Shown here in pieces: positions 1-8,538 of a DNA stretch of 64,000 nt. This DNA is from Pseudoneobacillus sp042683745 (GTDB lineage Bacteria > Bacillota > Bacilli > Bacillales > Cytobacillaceae). Numbering within the stretch: position 1 is the first letter of the stretch; each line of letters opens with the position of its first letter. The notes beneath the pieces were generated by a model. That model ran no database searches. It saw nothing but the letters and a program-made list of their open reading frames with translations, and was not told the DNA's origin. The position numbers were made by a program, and so were the translations under genes. The DNA lies in assembly GCF_042683745.1 (NCBI RefSeq), contig NZ_JBHUJX010000019.1, positions 248,001-312,000 on the forward strand, read 5' to 3'.

Positions 1-53
1 AGTACCGCATCTAATTTGCTTATATTGTTCGCAATTAATTGATTGATTTTCAT
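1..53 (-). CDS. Partial CDS, N-terminus only, function unknown
   Basis: An ATG at 53 on the minus strand follows a GAAAGGATA-type ribosome binding site and reads MKINQLIANNISKLDAV before leaving the window. Only 17 codons are visible, so no family can be assigned. Confidence 0.4.
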   Translation of the reverse strand, partial: MKINQLIANNISKLDAV

Positions 54-150
54 TGAGATATCCTTTCAGAAGGGACTCTTTCTATCTATTATTTTTTCGT
101 AACAAACAATGAATTGTAAAATTTACATTCTATTATCTTAATTATAGTAC

Positions 151-179
151 CAAAACAACCCCAATGGTTATCCAAGGGG
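151..179 (-). terminator. Probable terminator of the VOC gene
   Basis: On the minus strand CCCCTTGG and CCATTGGGG form a short imperfect hairpin followed by TTGTTTT, just after the stop at 204. Confidence 0.45.
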
Positions 180-203
180 CTGATCAGTATGCTACTAAAT
201 AAA

Positions 204-629
204 TTATTTTTGTTCCTCTGTGTAAATTTGAAAGGTTACACCGAACTTGTCCGTAACAATCCCATATGCTGGGCTAAAAAAAGTGTCCTGCAATGGCATT
301 TTAACTTGACCGCCTTGCTGTAATGATTCGAACATTTTCTTTGATTGTTCAACATCATCCGATGAAATACAGATTGTCACTTGATCTCCAACTTGACTTG
401 TTTGACCAGGGAAATTATCGGAGAACATGAGATCTGTTTCCCCCACCTTCACCATCGCATGTGACACAAGTCCTTTTGCCTCTTCTGGTAAAGGAAATTC
501 AGGATTTTCCGGCATTTCTCCAAACGTTTGACTGAAAAGTAGTTCTGCATTCAGTGCTTCTTTGTAAAATTGAATCGCTTCCATTGCATTTCCATTCATC
601 ATTAAATAGGGCGATAAACGCATTGACAT
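204..629 (-). CDS. VOC family protein (PhnB/glyoxalase-like)
   Basis: About 141 residues with the start MSMRLSPYLMMNGNAMEAI, the usual opening of PhnB-type VOC proteins, and a C-terminal DKFGVTFQIY strand. The family comprises paired beta-alpha-beta-beta-beta modules used by metal enzymes and by binding proteins; the substrate here cannot be read. The open frame continues upstream to 803, but that part lies in a GC-rich repeat and has unrelated codon use. The ATG at 629 matches the family N-terminus. It is a single gene, separated from its neighbours. Confidence 0.8.
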   Translation of the reverse strand: MSMRLSPYLMMNGNAMEAIQFYKEALNAELLFSQTFGEMPENPEFPLPEEAKGLVSHAMVKVGETDLMFSDNFPGQTSQVGDQVTICISSDDVEQSKKMFESLQQGGQVKMPLQDTFFSPAYGIVTDKFGVTFQIYTEEQK

Positions 630-677
630 AATGATACAGCTCCTTGTTTTTAATTTAAAAGCTTTGTTAAAGTAGAA

Positions 678-809
678 TGTTGATTTCCGCTCCAGGCGCT
701 TGCTTTCCGCGGGGCGTGCGGTGAGCCTCCTCGGTGCTTTTCGCACCTGTGGGGTCTCACCTGTCCCGCTGCTCCCGCAGGAGTCAAGCGCCTTCCGCTC
801 CAATCAACA
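678..809. repeat. GC-rich palindromic intergenic repeat (MITE/REP-like)
   Basis: 132 bp, far richer in GC than its surroundings. Its ends are TGTTGATT and AATCAACA, and inside them AGGCGCTTG pairs with CAAGCGCCT. A second stem joins GGTGAG...GGTGC to GCACC...CTCACC around TTTTC. The 10-mer TTCCGCTCCA occurs near both ends in direct, not inverted, orientation. This type of element is common between Bacillaceae genes; the family name is from memory and was not checked. No coding function is visible. Confidence 0.75.
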
Positions 810-931
810 GTGCAAATAAACACTGTCCTTTAACATAGCTAATTTAAAAAGTTAATGTAAACTCTAATCACTTGAACACACTTACCATTATTACCACTAA
901 TTGGATTATAAAACAAAGAACATACGTTCGT

Positions 932-951
932 CAAGTTAATAATAAAACTTG
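932..951. promoter_or_regulatory. Palindrome upstream of marR, possible operator
   Basis: CAAGTT and AACTTG are separated by 8 AT-only bases. A second small palindrome, TTGCA-TT-TGCAA, lies at 1087-1098, next to the marR ribosome binding site. Either could be an autoregulatory MarR site. Nothing else is recognised in the 315-base gap before marR. Confidence 0.3.
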
Positions 952-1124
952 AAGAGTAATTTTTTTATTATTTAAGACTCATAGTTAAACTACAACTTAT
1001 GCTGATACCTTTCATATTTACGTTTGAAATCAATTTTTTATTGCAAATACAACAGATTCAAGTTAAATTTAATTCATATTATTTTATTGCATTTGCAACA
1101 AAAACATATACTAAGGAGTTCATT

Positions 1125-1577
1125 ATGAAAGAAATTCTTCGTGAAATCGGAATGATAGCAAGGGCATTAGATTCGATAAGTAATATAGAATTTAAAGAAT
1201 ATGACCTTACAAAGGGGCAGTATTTGTACCTTGTGCGAATATGCGAAAACCCAGGAATCATTCAAGAAAAGTTAGCTGAGATGATAAAAGTAGATCGAAC
1301 AACAGCAGCTCGTGCTATAAAAAAGCTTGAAATGAATGGTTTTATTGAAAAGAAAGACGATCAACTTAACAAAAAAATTAAGAAGCTCTTTCCAACAGAA
1401 AAAGGTAAAAATGTTTATCCGTTCATAAAAAGGGAAAATGATTATTCCAATATCGTAGCATTAAAGGGATTTTCCGAAGAAGAAATAGAAACCATTTTCA
1501 ATCTTCTTCAAAAAGTAAGAAAAAATATAGAAATAGACTGGGAATATGTAAAAAAAGGAAACAAGAGAAATTATTGA
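1125..1577 (+). CDS. MarR family transcriptional regulator
   Basis: 150 residues. The winged-helix core LTKGQYLYLVRICENPGI continues to AEMIKVDRTTAARAIKKLE (recognition helix) and the wing region with EKKDD. The ATG at 1125 is 6 bases after AAGGAG (1113-1118); an upstream in-frame start at 999 would add an unlikely hydrophobic leader. The gene is first in an apparent operon, 25 bp ahead of paiA, so it probably controls the acetyltransferase genes and itself. The ligand is unknown. Confidence 0.85.
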   Translation: MKEILREIGMIARALDSISNIEFKEYDLTKGQYLYLVRICENPGIIQEKLAEMIKVDRTTAARAIKKLEMNGFIEKKDDQLNKKIKKLFPTEKGKNVYPFIKRENDYSNIVALKGFSEEEIETIFNLLQKVRKNIEIDWEYVKKGNKRNY

Positions 1578-1602
1578 ATATTTAAAGGAGCGACATATTT
1601 AA

Positions 1603-2121
1603 ATGACTATAAAAATTAAAAAATGTACATTTGAGGATTTACACATACTTCAAGAAATTAGTTATCAAACATTTAGTGACACATTTAAACATCAGAACTC
1701 AGTTGAAAATATGAATGCTTATTTGGATAGAGCATTTAACTTAATACAATTAGAAAAAGAATTATCCAATATTTCTTCAGATTTCTTTTTTGCTTACTTT
1801 AATAATGAAGTCGCAGGATATTTAAAAATCAATACTAATGATGCTCAATCTGAAGAAATGGATGATGAATCACTTGAAATCGAAAGAGTTTATATAAAGA
1901 GCAAATTTCAAAAACATGGGCTTGGTAAATTTCTGCTAAATAAAGCTATCGAGATTGCGACAGAACGTAATAAAAGGAAAATCTGGCTAGGTGTATGGGA
2001 AAAAAATGAAAATGCCATCACTTTTTATAAGAAAATGGGATTTATTCAAACTGGAGCCCACTCTTTTTATATGGGTGATGAAGAACAAATAGACTTCATC
2101 ATGACTAAAACACTCCAATAA
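1603..2121 (+). CDS. paiA: Spermidine/spermine N-acetyltransferase PaiA
   Basis: 172-residue GNAT protein matching B. subtilis PaiA from memory along its length. It contains ENMNAYLDRAF, the block ESLEIERVYI, the acetyl-CoA loop KFQKHGLGKFLL (Q/R-x-x-G-x-G/A type) and WEKNENAITFYKKMGF. PaiA acetylates polyamines with acetyl-CoA in the cytoplasm. It sits between marR and paiB, the usual paiAB order, with an AAAGGAG site 13 bases upstream. Confidence 0.92.
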   Translation: MTIKIKKCTFEDLHILQEISYQTFSDTFKHQNSVENMNAYLDRAFNLIQLEKELSNISSDFFFAYFNNEVAGYLKINTNDAQSEEMDDESLEIERVYIKSKFQKHGLGKFLLNKAIEIATERNKRKIWLGVWEKNENAITFYKKMGFIQTGAHSFYMGDEEQIDFIMTKTLQ

Positions 2122-2143
2122 CATTTTTGAAAGGTGGATGATT

Positions 2144-2779
2144 ATGTATATTCCAAAATATTATAAGGTCACGAATGTGGATGAAATTTGGGACTTTGTT
2201 CAAAAAAACTCTTTTGGAACGATTGTCACAACTGAAAAAGGGAAACCAATTGCCACCCATTTGCCTTTGGGGCTAAATAAAAAAGGCGATGATTATTATA
2301 TTACTGGGCATATGGCTTATGGAAATCCTCAGTGGAGAACATTTGAGACTTGTGAAGATGTGCTTATTTTGTTTCAGGGACCACATGCTTATATTTCTTC
2401 TTCCTGGTATTCACACGAAAATGTTCCGACTTGGAATTATCAGGCTATCCATATATATGGAAAAGCAAGTATTCTAGAGAAAGAAGAGTTAATAGAAGAA
2501 TTAACAACAATGTTGAAAAAATATGAAAAACACCGTGAAAACCCAGTTGTATGGAATAAACTTTCTCCCGAGCTCTTAGAAAGTCAACTGAAAGGAATAG
2601 TCGGATTTAAGATTAAGGTGGGAGAAATTCAGGCTGCTTATAAGTTAAGTCAAAACCGTAATGAAGTGGATTATACTAGCATCATTGATAACTTAAAAAA
2701 TGAAGGGAATCCAAATTCGAAGCAAGTAGCAGAACAGATGGAAAAGCGATTAAAAGATCACAAACAAATTAACACCTGA
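2144..2779 (+). CDS. paiB: PaiB, FMN-binding split-barrel regulator
   Basis: 211 residues starting MYIPKYYKVT. Conserved blocks are NSFGTIV, KPIATHLPL, HMAYGNPQWRTF, GPHAYISSSWY and VPTWNYQAIH, all typical of PaiB proteins, which have an FMN-binding split-barrel fold. In B. subtilis PaiB was described as a negative regulator of sporulation and degradative-enzyme genes. The ATG at 2138 is too close to the AAGGTGG site; the ATG at 2144 has about 7 bases of spacing. It is the last gene of the marR-paiA-paiB unit. Confidence 0.92.
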   Translation: MYIPKYYKVTNVDEIWDFVQKNSFGTIVTTEKGKPIATHLPLGLNKKGDDYYITGHMAYGNPQWRTFETCEDVLILFQGPHAYISSSWYSHENVPTWNYQAIHIYGKASILEKEELIEELTTMLKKYEKHRENPVVWNKLSPELLESQLKGIVGFKIKVGEIQAAYKLSQNRNEVDYTSIIDNLKNEGNPNSKQVAEQMEKRLKDHKQINT

Positions 2780-2850
2780 TTCGTCAACCTTTTGTCAAAC
2801 TCAAACATTTGGCAGTTCTGCTTATAATTGTGTAGGTTTGTACTTAAACT

Positions 2851-2897
2851 AAAAAAAGGCGCTATCCTTTCCATAATATAAAGGATAGTGCCTTTTT
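2851..2897. terminator. Bidirectional terminator between paiB and the hydrolase gene
   Basis: AAAAAAAGGC-G-CTATCCTTT pairs with AAAGGATAG-T-GCCTTTTT. A/T runs on both sides allow use by the plus-strand pai operon and the converging minus-strand gene. Confidence 0.85.
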
Positions 2898-2960
2898 ACT
2901 GTTACTTATTAACAATCTTCGAAGGATGTACTTGATCGCTTGTTTCCTTCAAAAAATAAT

Positions 2961-3875
2961 TTATTTTACTATCCGTTCAAGAAAATGCTCTAAAAACCGG
3001 TCTGCTTCAACTTTTATGCAAACTTCAATTTGTGGTTCTCCATCTGGAGTACCCACTGTTCGTCCATACTCATTTTCCTCTAACGTAACCATAACATTCA
3101 ATTTCTCTGTCTTGACGAAACTAGAGTCAATGGCTACTCCGACAGCAAGAGGATCATGAAGGGCACAGCCACCAATACCTGGGTAGAACGTTTCATATGC
3201 ACCCATGTAAAATTCAGTCATATTCGCCAAAAATGCAGCAGCCTCCGTACCTAAAGCACGCCAGTCAGCTAATTTTGAATATGGCAATAATGTTTGCATC
3301 GTTACATCAAGTCCTACAAGGGTTACAGGTAACCCCGACGAGAAAACACAATCTGCTGCTTCTGGATCAGCATATATATTGGCTTCACTATACGGAGTCA
3401 CATTGCCATGCGTATGGACAGCACCACCCATGATCACTACCTCTTTCACAAGTCCAGCAATTTCAGGTGCTTTTTTTACAGCAAGAGCTAGATTGGTAAG
3501 TGGACCAACTGAAATTATCGTGATCTCGTTAGGTAGTTTTTTTACCTGACGGATGATGTAATCCACCGCCGTTTCTGTTTCTGCCTTCGCTAATGGCTCT
3601 TTATCAAATGTATTGCCTAGTCCATCATCCCCATGGACATGTTTGGGAAATTCTTTTGGCTTACGCACTAAAGGCTTATTTGCGCCTGAATAAACAGGAA
3701 CATTTTTCCCTAATTTCTCCAAAACCACTAAGGTATTACGTGTGGCATCTTCCACTGACACATTTCCAAAGCACGTTGTGAAGCCAAGCATCTCTAGCTC
3801 CGGGGAGTTCAATGCATAGGCCATCGCCAAAGCATCATCAATACCTGTATCCACATCAAATATAATCGGCTTCAT
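2961..3875 (-). CDS. Nucleoside hydrolase (ribonucleoside N-ribohydrolase)
   Basis: 304 residues of the inosine-uridine nucleoside hydrolase family. The N-terminal Ca-binding signature DVDTGIDDA (residues 7-15) and the late ALHDPLAVG block are intact. These enzymes split a nucleoside into base and ribose; specificity (purine or pyrimidine) cannot be read. It lies 6 bp after the ribokinase stop, in the same operon, so ribose released here would be phosphorylated by the partner gene. Cytoplasmic, with no signal peptide. Confidence 0.9.
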   Translation of the reverse strand: MKPIIFDVDTGIDDALAMAYALNSPELEMLGFTTCFGNVSVEDATRNTLVVLEKLGKNVPVYSGANKPLVRKPKEFPKHVHGDDGLGNTFDKEPLAKAETETAVDYIIRQVKKLPNEITIISVGPLTNLALAVKKAPEIAGLVKEVVIMGGAVHTHGNVTPYSEANIYADPEAADCVFSSGLPVTLVGLDVTMQTLLPYSKLADWRALGTEAAAFLANMTEFYMGAYETFYPGIGGCALHDPLAVGVAIDSSFVKTEKLNVMVTLEENEYGRTVGTPDGEPQIEVCIKVEADRFLEHFLERIVK

Positions 3876-3881
3876 TATCGC

Positions 3882-4799
3882 TTACTCCAATCCAAATATA
3901 GTTATATTATGTAAGTGTAAAAATTCCCCAACTTCACTTCTTGTTGGCATTCCAGTTTGTGCACCTAGTTTGGTAACGGAAATGGCCCCCACTACATTAG
4001 CAAACTGACAAGCATCTACTAATGGGTACCCTTCACACAAAGCAAAGGCCAATGCACCGTTAAACGAATCCCCAGCCCCTGTTGTATCCACCGCTTCAAC
4101 TTTGAAGCTTGGAATGTCCATCTCTCCATTTTGATAAATCATAACACCCTTTGACCCTTTAGTCACAATGCATTTTGCCTTTAATTTTTCTAATTCTTCA
4201 ATGGTACCGTTTACGGAGGAAAGTAGCAATTCTTGCTCATGTTCATTTGGTGTTATAAAATCAACCTTTTCCAATAAATCCTTCGGCAGTTTCTGAATCG
4301 GTGCAGGATTTAATATGACTGGAATATGATGTTTTTTAGCAATATCAACAGCTCTTATGACACTTTCCAGCGGAATTTCTAATTGTAGAAGCAGCATACT
4401 GCTATTAGCTATGATTTCTTCGTTTTTATCAATTAACATTGGAGTCACATGGTTATTAGCCCCCGCTACTACAATAATACTGTTATCACTGTCAGATAGA
4501 GTAATAGTGGCAACCCCACTCGATGTATTCGGGACATATTCCACATTTTCCGTATGTATTCCTTGCTGATTCAAATGATCAATTAGAATTTTCCCAAAAA
4601 AATCATCTCCAACACAACCAATCATCGTAACATCGGCACCCAGTCTTGCAGCTGCTACAGCTTGATTAGCTCCTTTACCACCTGGTATCGTATGGAATGC
4701 ATCTCCAAGCACGGTTTCTCCTACCTTTGGGATTTGATTCGTACTTGTCACTAGATCCATATTAATACTTCCAATTACGGTTATTTTCTTTTTAACCAT
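3882..4799 (-). CDS. rbsK: Ribokinase
   Basis: About 305 residues of the PfkB sugar kinase family. VIGSINMDL opens the protein; PGGKGANQAVAAARLGA is signature 1, and DTTGAGDSFNGAL near residue 250 is signature 2 with the catalytic Asp. It phosphorylates ribose to ribose 5-phosphate. Three in-frame starts exist (GTG 4808, ATG 4802, ATG 4799); 4799 gives the best spacing from GGGTGAG. There is no rbs transporter here. Pairing with a nucleoside hydrolase points to nucleoside salvage rather than free ribose uptake. Confidence 0.9.
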   Translation of the reverse strand: MVKKKITVIGSINMDLVTSTNQIPKVGETVLGDAFHTIPGGKGANQAVAAARLGADVTMIGCVGDDFFGKILIDHLNQQGIHTENVEYVPNTSSGVATITLSDSDNSIIVVAGANNHVTPMLIDKNEEIIANSSMLLLQLEIPLESVIRAVDIAKKHHIPVILNPAPIQKLPKDLLEKVDFITPNEHEQELLLSSVNGTIEELEKLKAKCIVTKGSKGVMIYQNGEMDIPSFKVEAVDTTGAGDSFNGALAFALCEGYPLVDACQFANVVGAISVTKLGAQTGMPTRSEVGEFLHLHNITIFGLE

Positions 4800-4891
4800 C
4801 ATTCTCACCCAAACTTCTAATTGAATTTCCTATTTGATTAAGGACATTGTTACTAATCAGATTGCACAATTCTAGATTCAATTATTATTTT

Positions 4892-4916
4892 AACATAGAA
4901 TAGGCCTATCCATGTT
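4892..4916. promoter_or_regulatory. Imperfect palindrome upstream of rbsK
   Basis: AACAT and ATGTT flank the perfect 10-mer ATAGGCCTAT. It lies about 95 bp upstream of the rbsK start and could be an operator for the kinase-hydrolase pair. No regulator is assigned. Confidence 0.3.
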
Positions 4917-5029
4917 GAATAGGCACATGTTCCTTGAGAGTTTTATATCAAGATGGCAACATTCGATAACGATGGTTTTTATATTATTTTACTATGGTGG
5001 AAAAAACTGTTTACTAAAGGGAAAATTTA

Positions 5030-5047
5030 ATATATCATACGATATAT
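5030..5047. promoter_or_regulatory. Candidate TetR operator
   Basis: ATATATC-ATAC-GATATAT is a perfect 7-bp inverted repeat with a 4-base centre, just upstream of the TetR gene. This suits autoregulation of the TetR and serine hydrolase pair. Confidence 0.4.
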
Positions 5048-5075
5048 AACAGGTGTTATTTTATAACCTCTAGGA

Positions 5076-5660
5076 GTGATTCTCATCCCACCAAAAACCA
5101 AATTTACAAAAGAAGCGATCATTGATGCTGCCTTTGACATAGCAAAGACGGAAGGTATTGATAGTATTACAGTTAGAAAAGTAGCGGATAAATTAGGAAG
5201 CTCTATTGCCCCTATCTATGTAAATTTTACAGAGGTTGAGGAGTTAAAACAGGCTATTTTAGTAAAGGTCCACGATATTGCACAGCAATATTTAATGACA
5301 CCATACAGTTTAAATCCGTTTTTAAATATTGGGATTGCAAGTCTAAAGTTTGCCAGGGAGTACAGTGTCCTGTTTAAAGACCTCATATTTAATAGTAGCC
5401 ATTACTTAAATAAGGTTAACCCTTCAAGTACGAACATCATGGAACAGATGAAACAATCATCCACACTTAGCGACTTTTCTGACGAGGAGCTCGGTGAAAT
5501 TTTGTTTAAAATGCAAGTGTTTCAATTAGGTCTTTCCGTCATGGATGTAAACGGCATGCTTCCAGAGCATTTTGATGAAGAGACAATCATTCGTATATTG
5601 GATAGTGCAGGTAAAGATGTCATAACGGCTGCCCGTTTACGAAAAGTAGATAAAGAATAA
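5076..5660 (+). CDS. TetR/AcrR family regulator (start codon uncertain)
   Basis: About 192 residues. The N-terminal HTH is TKEAIIDAAFDIAKTEGIDSITVRKVADKLGSSIAPIYVNF. The only standard start is the GTG at 5076, but that codon overlaps the ribosome binding site TAGGAG (5071-5076). A start at ATC (5085), 8 bases after AGGAG, would give a protein opening PPKTKFTKEA, which resembles the family better. No ATG or TTG follows in frame before the HTH. It lies 22 bp ahead of a serine hydrolase that it probably controls. Confidence 0.82.
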   Translation: MILIPPKTKFTKEAIIDAAFDIAKTEGIDSITVRKVADKLGSSIAPIYVNFTEVEELKQAILVKVHDIAQQYLMTPYSLNPFLNIGIASLKFAREYSVLFKDLIFNSSHYLNKVNPSSTNIMEQMKQSSTLSDFSDEELGEILFKMQVFQLGLSVMDVNGMLPEHFDEETIIRILDSAGKDVITAARLRKVDKE

Positions 5661-5682
5661 TGGCAGAAAAGGGAGATGGCGG

Positions 5683-6780
5683 ATGGAGAAAGCAAAGGTA
5701 CAAATGGAAATTGAAGAATTCTTCAAGAAAAAGGTAGAAAAAGACCCAAAAATACGTAACGCTTATTTACTTGTTCATTCAGATAAGCATGGTATTGACT
5801 TCAATTTGGCTACCGGAAAAGAAGCTATTGCCGCCCAGCAACCTTATTACATCGCTAGCGTAAGTAAGTTGTTTACATCTGTTCTTTTTGCACAGTTAGT
5901 CGAACAAGGGATCTGTTCATATGAGGACAAAATTGCACAGTACTTAGATGAAGATATCTTAAAAAATCTGCATATTTACAAAGAAAAAGATTATACAAAC
6001 GAGATCAAAATTAAACATTTATTAAATAATACCTCGGGATTACATGATTTCTTTGAGGAAAAGCCATTAAAGGGAACGTCAATACCTGACCTGATCGTTG
6101 ATGAGCCAAATCGAACATGGACTCCACTTGAAGTGATTAATTGGGCTAAGGAGAATTTGAAATCACACTTCCCGCCAGGAGAAGGATTCCATTATTCCGA
6201 TACTGGATATCATCTATTGGGATTCATTCTTGAAAAAATCACAGGGGTACCTTTCCATGAAGTGCTTAGAAAAAACATATTTGAACCGCTAGATATGAAA
6301 CACTCACGATTCTCCCGTACTCAACCATTAGAAGCTAGTCCATACGAGGTCGCAAAACTGTATAACCGTAATGCTGAGGTTTCGACAAATGAAAGCATGA
6401 GCATCGTGTTTGCTGGTGGCGGTATCGTCTCTACTACTGGTGATCTGTTAAAGTTCATGAAAGCATTAGTCAATGGTCAACTTCTAAAGGCAGAAACCAT
6501 TGAAAAAATGAAAACCGATTGGGGTAAGTTCTTCTTAGGAATTGATTATGGATATGGTGTGATGAACATTAAAACAGTACCTGTATTAATGCCAGCCAAA
6601 TATAATTCTTGGGGGAATGCTGGCTCGACCGGCTCGTTCATGTTTTACCATCCTGCCACAGATGCCTATATCATCGGAACTTTAAACCAATTTGGATATG
6701 GCCAAAAGGGAATTCGAATCATGCTCCAAATTGCGGATAAACTCCTGAAAGCTACCAAGAAGGCTAAGGTATTATTGTAG
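5683..6780 (+). CDS. Serine hydrolase of the beta-lactamase/PBP4* family
   Basis: 365 residues. The SxxK motif is SVSK (residues 59-62). The YxN position reads YSD in HYSDTGYHLLG, as in many class C-like esterases and D-aminopeptidases. The third motif is near GNAGSTGS. No signal peptide is present, so it is probably cytoplasmic. The ATG at 5683 is 7 bases after GGGAGA. It is co-transcribed with the upstream TetR gene. The substrate (ester, peptide or beta-lactam) is unknown. Confidence 0.85.
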   Translation: MEKAKVQMEIEEFFKKKVEKDPKIRNAYLLVHSDKHGIDFNLATGKEAIAAQQPYYIASVSKLFTSVLFAQLVEQGICSYEDKIAQYLDEDILKNLHIYKEKDYTNEIKIKHLLNNTSGLHDFFEEKPLKGTSIPDLIVDEPNRTWTPLEVINWAKENLKSHFPPGEGFHYSDTGYHLLGFILEKITGVPFHEVLRKNIFEPLDMKHSRFSRTQPLEASPYEVAKLYNRNAEVSTNESMSIVFAGGGIVSTTGDLLKFMKALVNGQLLKAETIEKMKTDWGKFFLGIDYGYGVMNIKTVPVLMPAKYNSWGNAGSTGSFMFYHPATDAYIIGTLNQFGYGQKGIRIMLQIADKLLKATKKAKVLL

Positions 6781-6793
6781 GAGAAGAAAATAA

Positions 6794-6838
6794 AAAGCCC
6801 TCTCTCCCCATTAAGATCAATGTAGAGTGGGCTTCGTA
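6794..6838 (+). terminator. Terminator after the serine hydrolase
   Basis: AAGCCC-T-CTCT pairs with AGAG-T-GGGCTT; the T tract is imperfect (CGTATTTT). Confidence 0.55.
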
Positions 6839-6915
6839 TTTTACAAAATATTCTTATTCGCCCTAGGCACTAAGTAAGAAGGCATCTCCTCTTTATTTTT
6901 TAGTACTTTAAGTCA

Positions 6916-6984
6916 GAAGCATAGGGACGGATCTTCTGCTTCCATTTCGTATAAAAAGAAGCACGGGATCCGTCCCCATGCTTC
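6916..6984. repeat. Hairpin repeat family, copy 1
   Basis: GAAGCAT-A-GGGACGGATC pairs with GATCCGTCCC-C-ATGCTTC. The loop carries TGCTTCCATTTCGTATAAAA, shared almost unchanged with copies at 8937-9009 and 15266-15337. It follows directly on the stop of the putative small gene at 6987. The T run expected of a terminator is missing. The rest of 6839-6915 shows nothing recognisable. Confidence 0.7.
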
Positions 6985-6986
6985 CC

Positions 6987-7145
6987 TTAATCAAATAACT
7001 TATTTAACTTAGCAATCATGATCTCTTTTTTACCAGCTACAATATGTAGTAACTTCTTATCTATAAAAATAACAACTGTTAAAATATCCATTACATCTGA
7101 AATAATTTTATATGAAACTTCTACAGGTCCTTCATTTATATCCAA
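6987..7145 (-). CDS. Putative small protein, 52 aa, or a gene remnant
   Basis: A TTG at 7145 lies 6 bases after AAAGGAGAG and opens a frame LDINEGPVEVSYKI...KLNKLFD with protein-like composition. The frame stays open some codons upstream of the TTG, so this may instead be the tail of a longer decayed gene. No family is recognised. Confidence 0.3.
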   Translation of the reverse strand: MDINEGPVEVSYKIISDVMDILTVVIFIDKKLLHIVAGKKEIMIAKLNKLFD

Positions 7146-7257
7146 CAGTGTCTCTCCTTTACCCTGGATGATTACAATATATTATGCTTTGCTGGATGGG
7201 ATATTTCTTTTATTACTATTATTTTCGGTTTGCTACTTTTTTCCACTTGAATATTTA

Positions 7258-7286
7258 AAAAGGAATGGAAAAAATCCATCCCTTTT
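7258..7286 (-). terminator. Terminator of the gene at 7285-7776
   Basis: On the minus strand AAAGGGATGGA and TCCATTCCTTTTT form a hairpin ending in T5. The stem overlaps the stop codon. Confidence 0.7.
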
Positions 7287-7776
7287 AATTTCTATCTAAT
7301 TTTTCTAGTACAATATGAATTTGCTTTAATTCAGCTTTTATAAAATCAGTTAGCCCATGTATAAACTTGTTTAATTTTATTCGTTTTAGATACAACAAAT
7401 TTTTCAACTCATACAAAACGTGCATAGAATCTGTTGGAAATGAATTTTTCACGATTTGCCCATTAACCTCAATAATCTGTACTTCATCCATTTTCAAAAT
7501 ATGAATATGATCAATCATTTCCTCTTCATAGATCTCACCTTTGCAAAAGCGCCAAAACATCATTGTTATATACTCATAATGGTCGGTATTTATGATATAA
7601 ATGAAATTATCTTTACCTCGTACGATGCCCATATAAATCAGAATCATTTGCAGAAGCGCATTCATTTCATCCTTAAAAAAGTCGTACTTTACACCTGAAA
7701 TTTTTTTAATTAAATATTGTTGTTGAAATAAAAAACGCCCAATCTTTAACAACTGAACTACCGAAGCTGATTTCAT
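7285..7776 (-). CDS. Conserved-looking hypothetical protein
   Basis: About 163 residues, mostly helical in appearance, with no signal peptide, no membrane segment and no motif I recognise. A start at ATG 7776 (MKSASVVQLLKIG) is 7 bases after GGAGG (7784-7788); the ATG at 7782 is too close. A clean terminator follows. It lies 130 bp downstream of the PadR/DUF2812 pair on the same strand and could be read with it. Confidence 0.6.
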   Translation of the reverse strand: MKSASVVQLLKIGRFLFQQQYLIKKISGVKYDFFKDEMNALLQMILIYMGIVRGKDNFIYIINTDHYEYITMMFWRFCKGEIYEEEMIDHIHILKMDEVQIIEVNGQIVKNSFPTDSMHVLYELKNLLYLKRIKLNKFIHGLTDFIKAELKQIHIVLEKLDRN

Positions 7777-7907
7777 CAACATTCCTCCATTCGCTGTTGT
7801 TAAAAGCGGTTATTAAATCAAAATTCAATTTTTTAATCAAAAGTGATTTCAAATATTGATTCGAATGATTTACCAAATTTATGTGGGTGTAAGATCTGAT
7901 CAGAGCA

Positions 7908-8522
7908 TCATTGAGTTTTTCCATTTTCAAATAGCTTTTGTGCTTTATATGCAAAGAAAAGGCAAAGTATCGAAGACACCGGCAATAATAACCATGATAT
8001 GCCTCTCATAAGGGCAAAAGGAGTTTCAAATATAAAAGCTTTCCAAAATGATAATTCACTCATTTCCCACAATCCTGGAGTCAAATATAGCTGCTTAGGA
8101 TTAAATATAGCACCTATATCTATGGTATCTGTGATTAACAATACGACGAAAAGTGGAAAAAAACTGACGGCCGTTTCCATAAACATTTTTGATAATCTTT
8201 TATATTTACCAGCCTTTGATATACTGTCTGAAAAAATATCCTCCTCTTTTTCTTCATCTATTTTTTTAAAATATTGTGTTCCTGAATTTTTTTTACCAAC
8301 GATGTGTTTCCATCCACTATCCTCAAACAGTGTACAATAATCAATGAAGTCCGCTTGATTCTTAAATTTCCTATAATCAATCTTAATCGTAGTATCCGCT
8401 GGCTCTGATAAACTAAATTTATATCCGAAAGATTTTTCCTTTAGCTGATAGCCTTGTTTCGCCATCTTTTTTAACCATTTCTCCTCTTTATCAAAGTCAA
8501 TAAAATACTTGAATTTCCTCAT
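7908..8522 (-). CDS. DUF2812 domain membrane protein
   Basis: About 204 residues. The N-terminal 100 residues (MRKFKYFIDFDKEEKWLKKMAKQGYQL onward) are the DUF2812 domain, with the usual W-L..M...G motif. Two or three hydrophobic segments follow. DUF2812 proteins nearly always sit beside a PadR regulator, as here: the PadR stop is 16 bp upstream of this ATG. The ATG at 8522 follows GGAGGGGG. It is probably a membrane protein of unknown function under PadR control. Confidence 0.85.
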   Translation of the reverse strand: MRKFKYFIDFDKEEKWLKKMAKQGYQLKEKSFGYKFSLSEPADTTIKIDYRKFKNQADFIDYCTLFEDSGWKHIVGKKNSGTQYFKKIDEEKEEDIFSDSISKAGKYKRLSKMFMETAVSFFPLFVVLLITDTIDIGAIFNPKQLYLTPGLWEMSELSFWKAFIFETPFALMRGISWLLLPVSSILCLFFAYKAQKLFENGKTQ

Positions 8523-8538
8523 CACAACCCCCTCCAAA

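Noticed and set aside
7018..7299. Plus-strand open frame of 93 codons
   Set aside because: No ribosome binding site, hydrophobic low-complexity sequence, and it overlaps the minus-strand gene's terminator.
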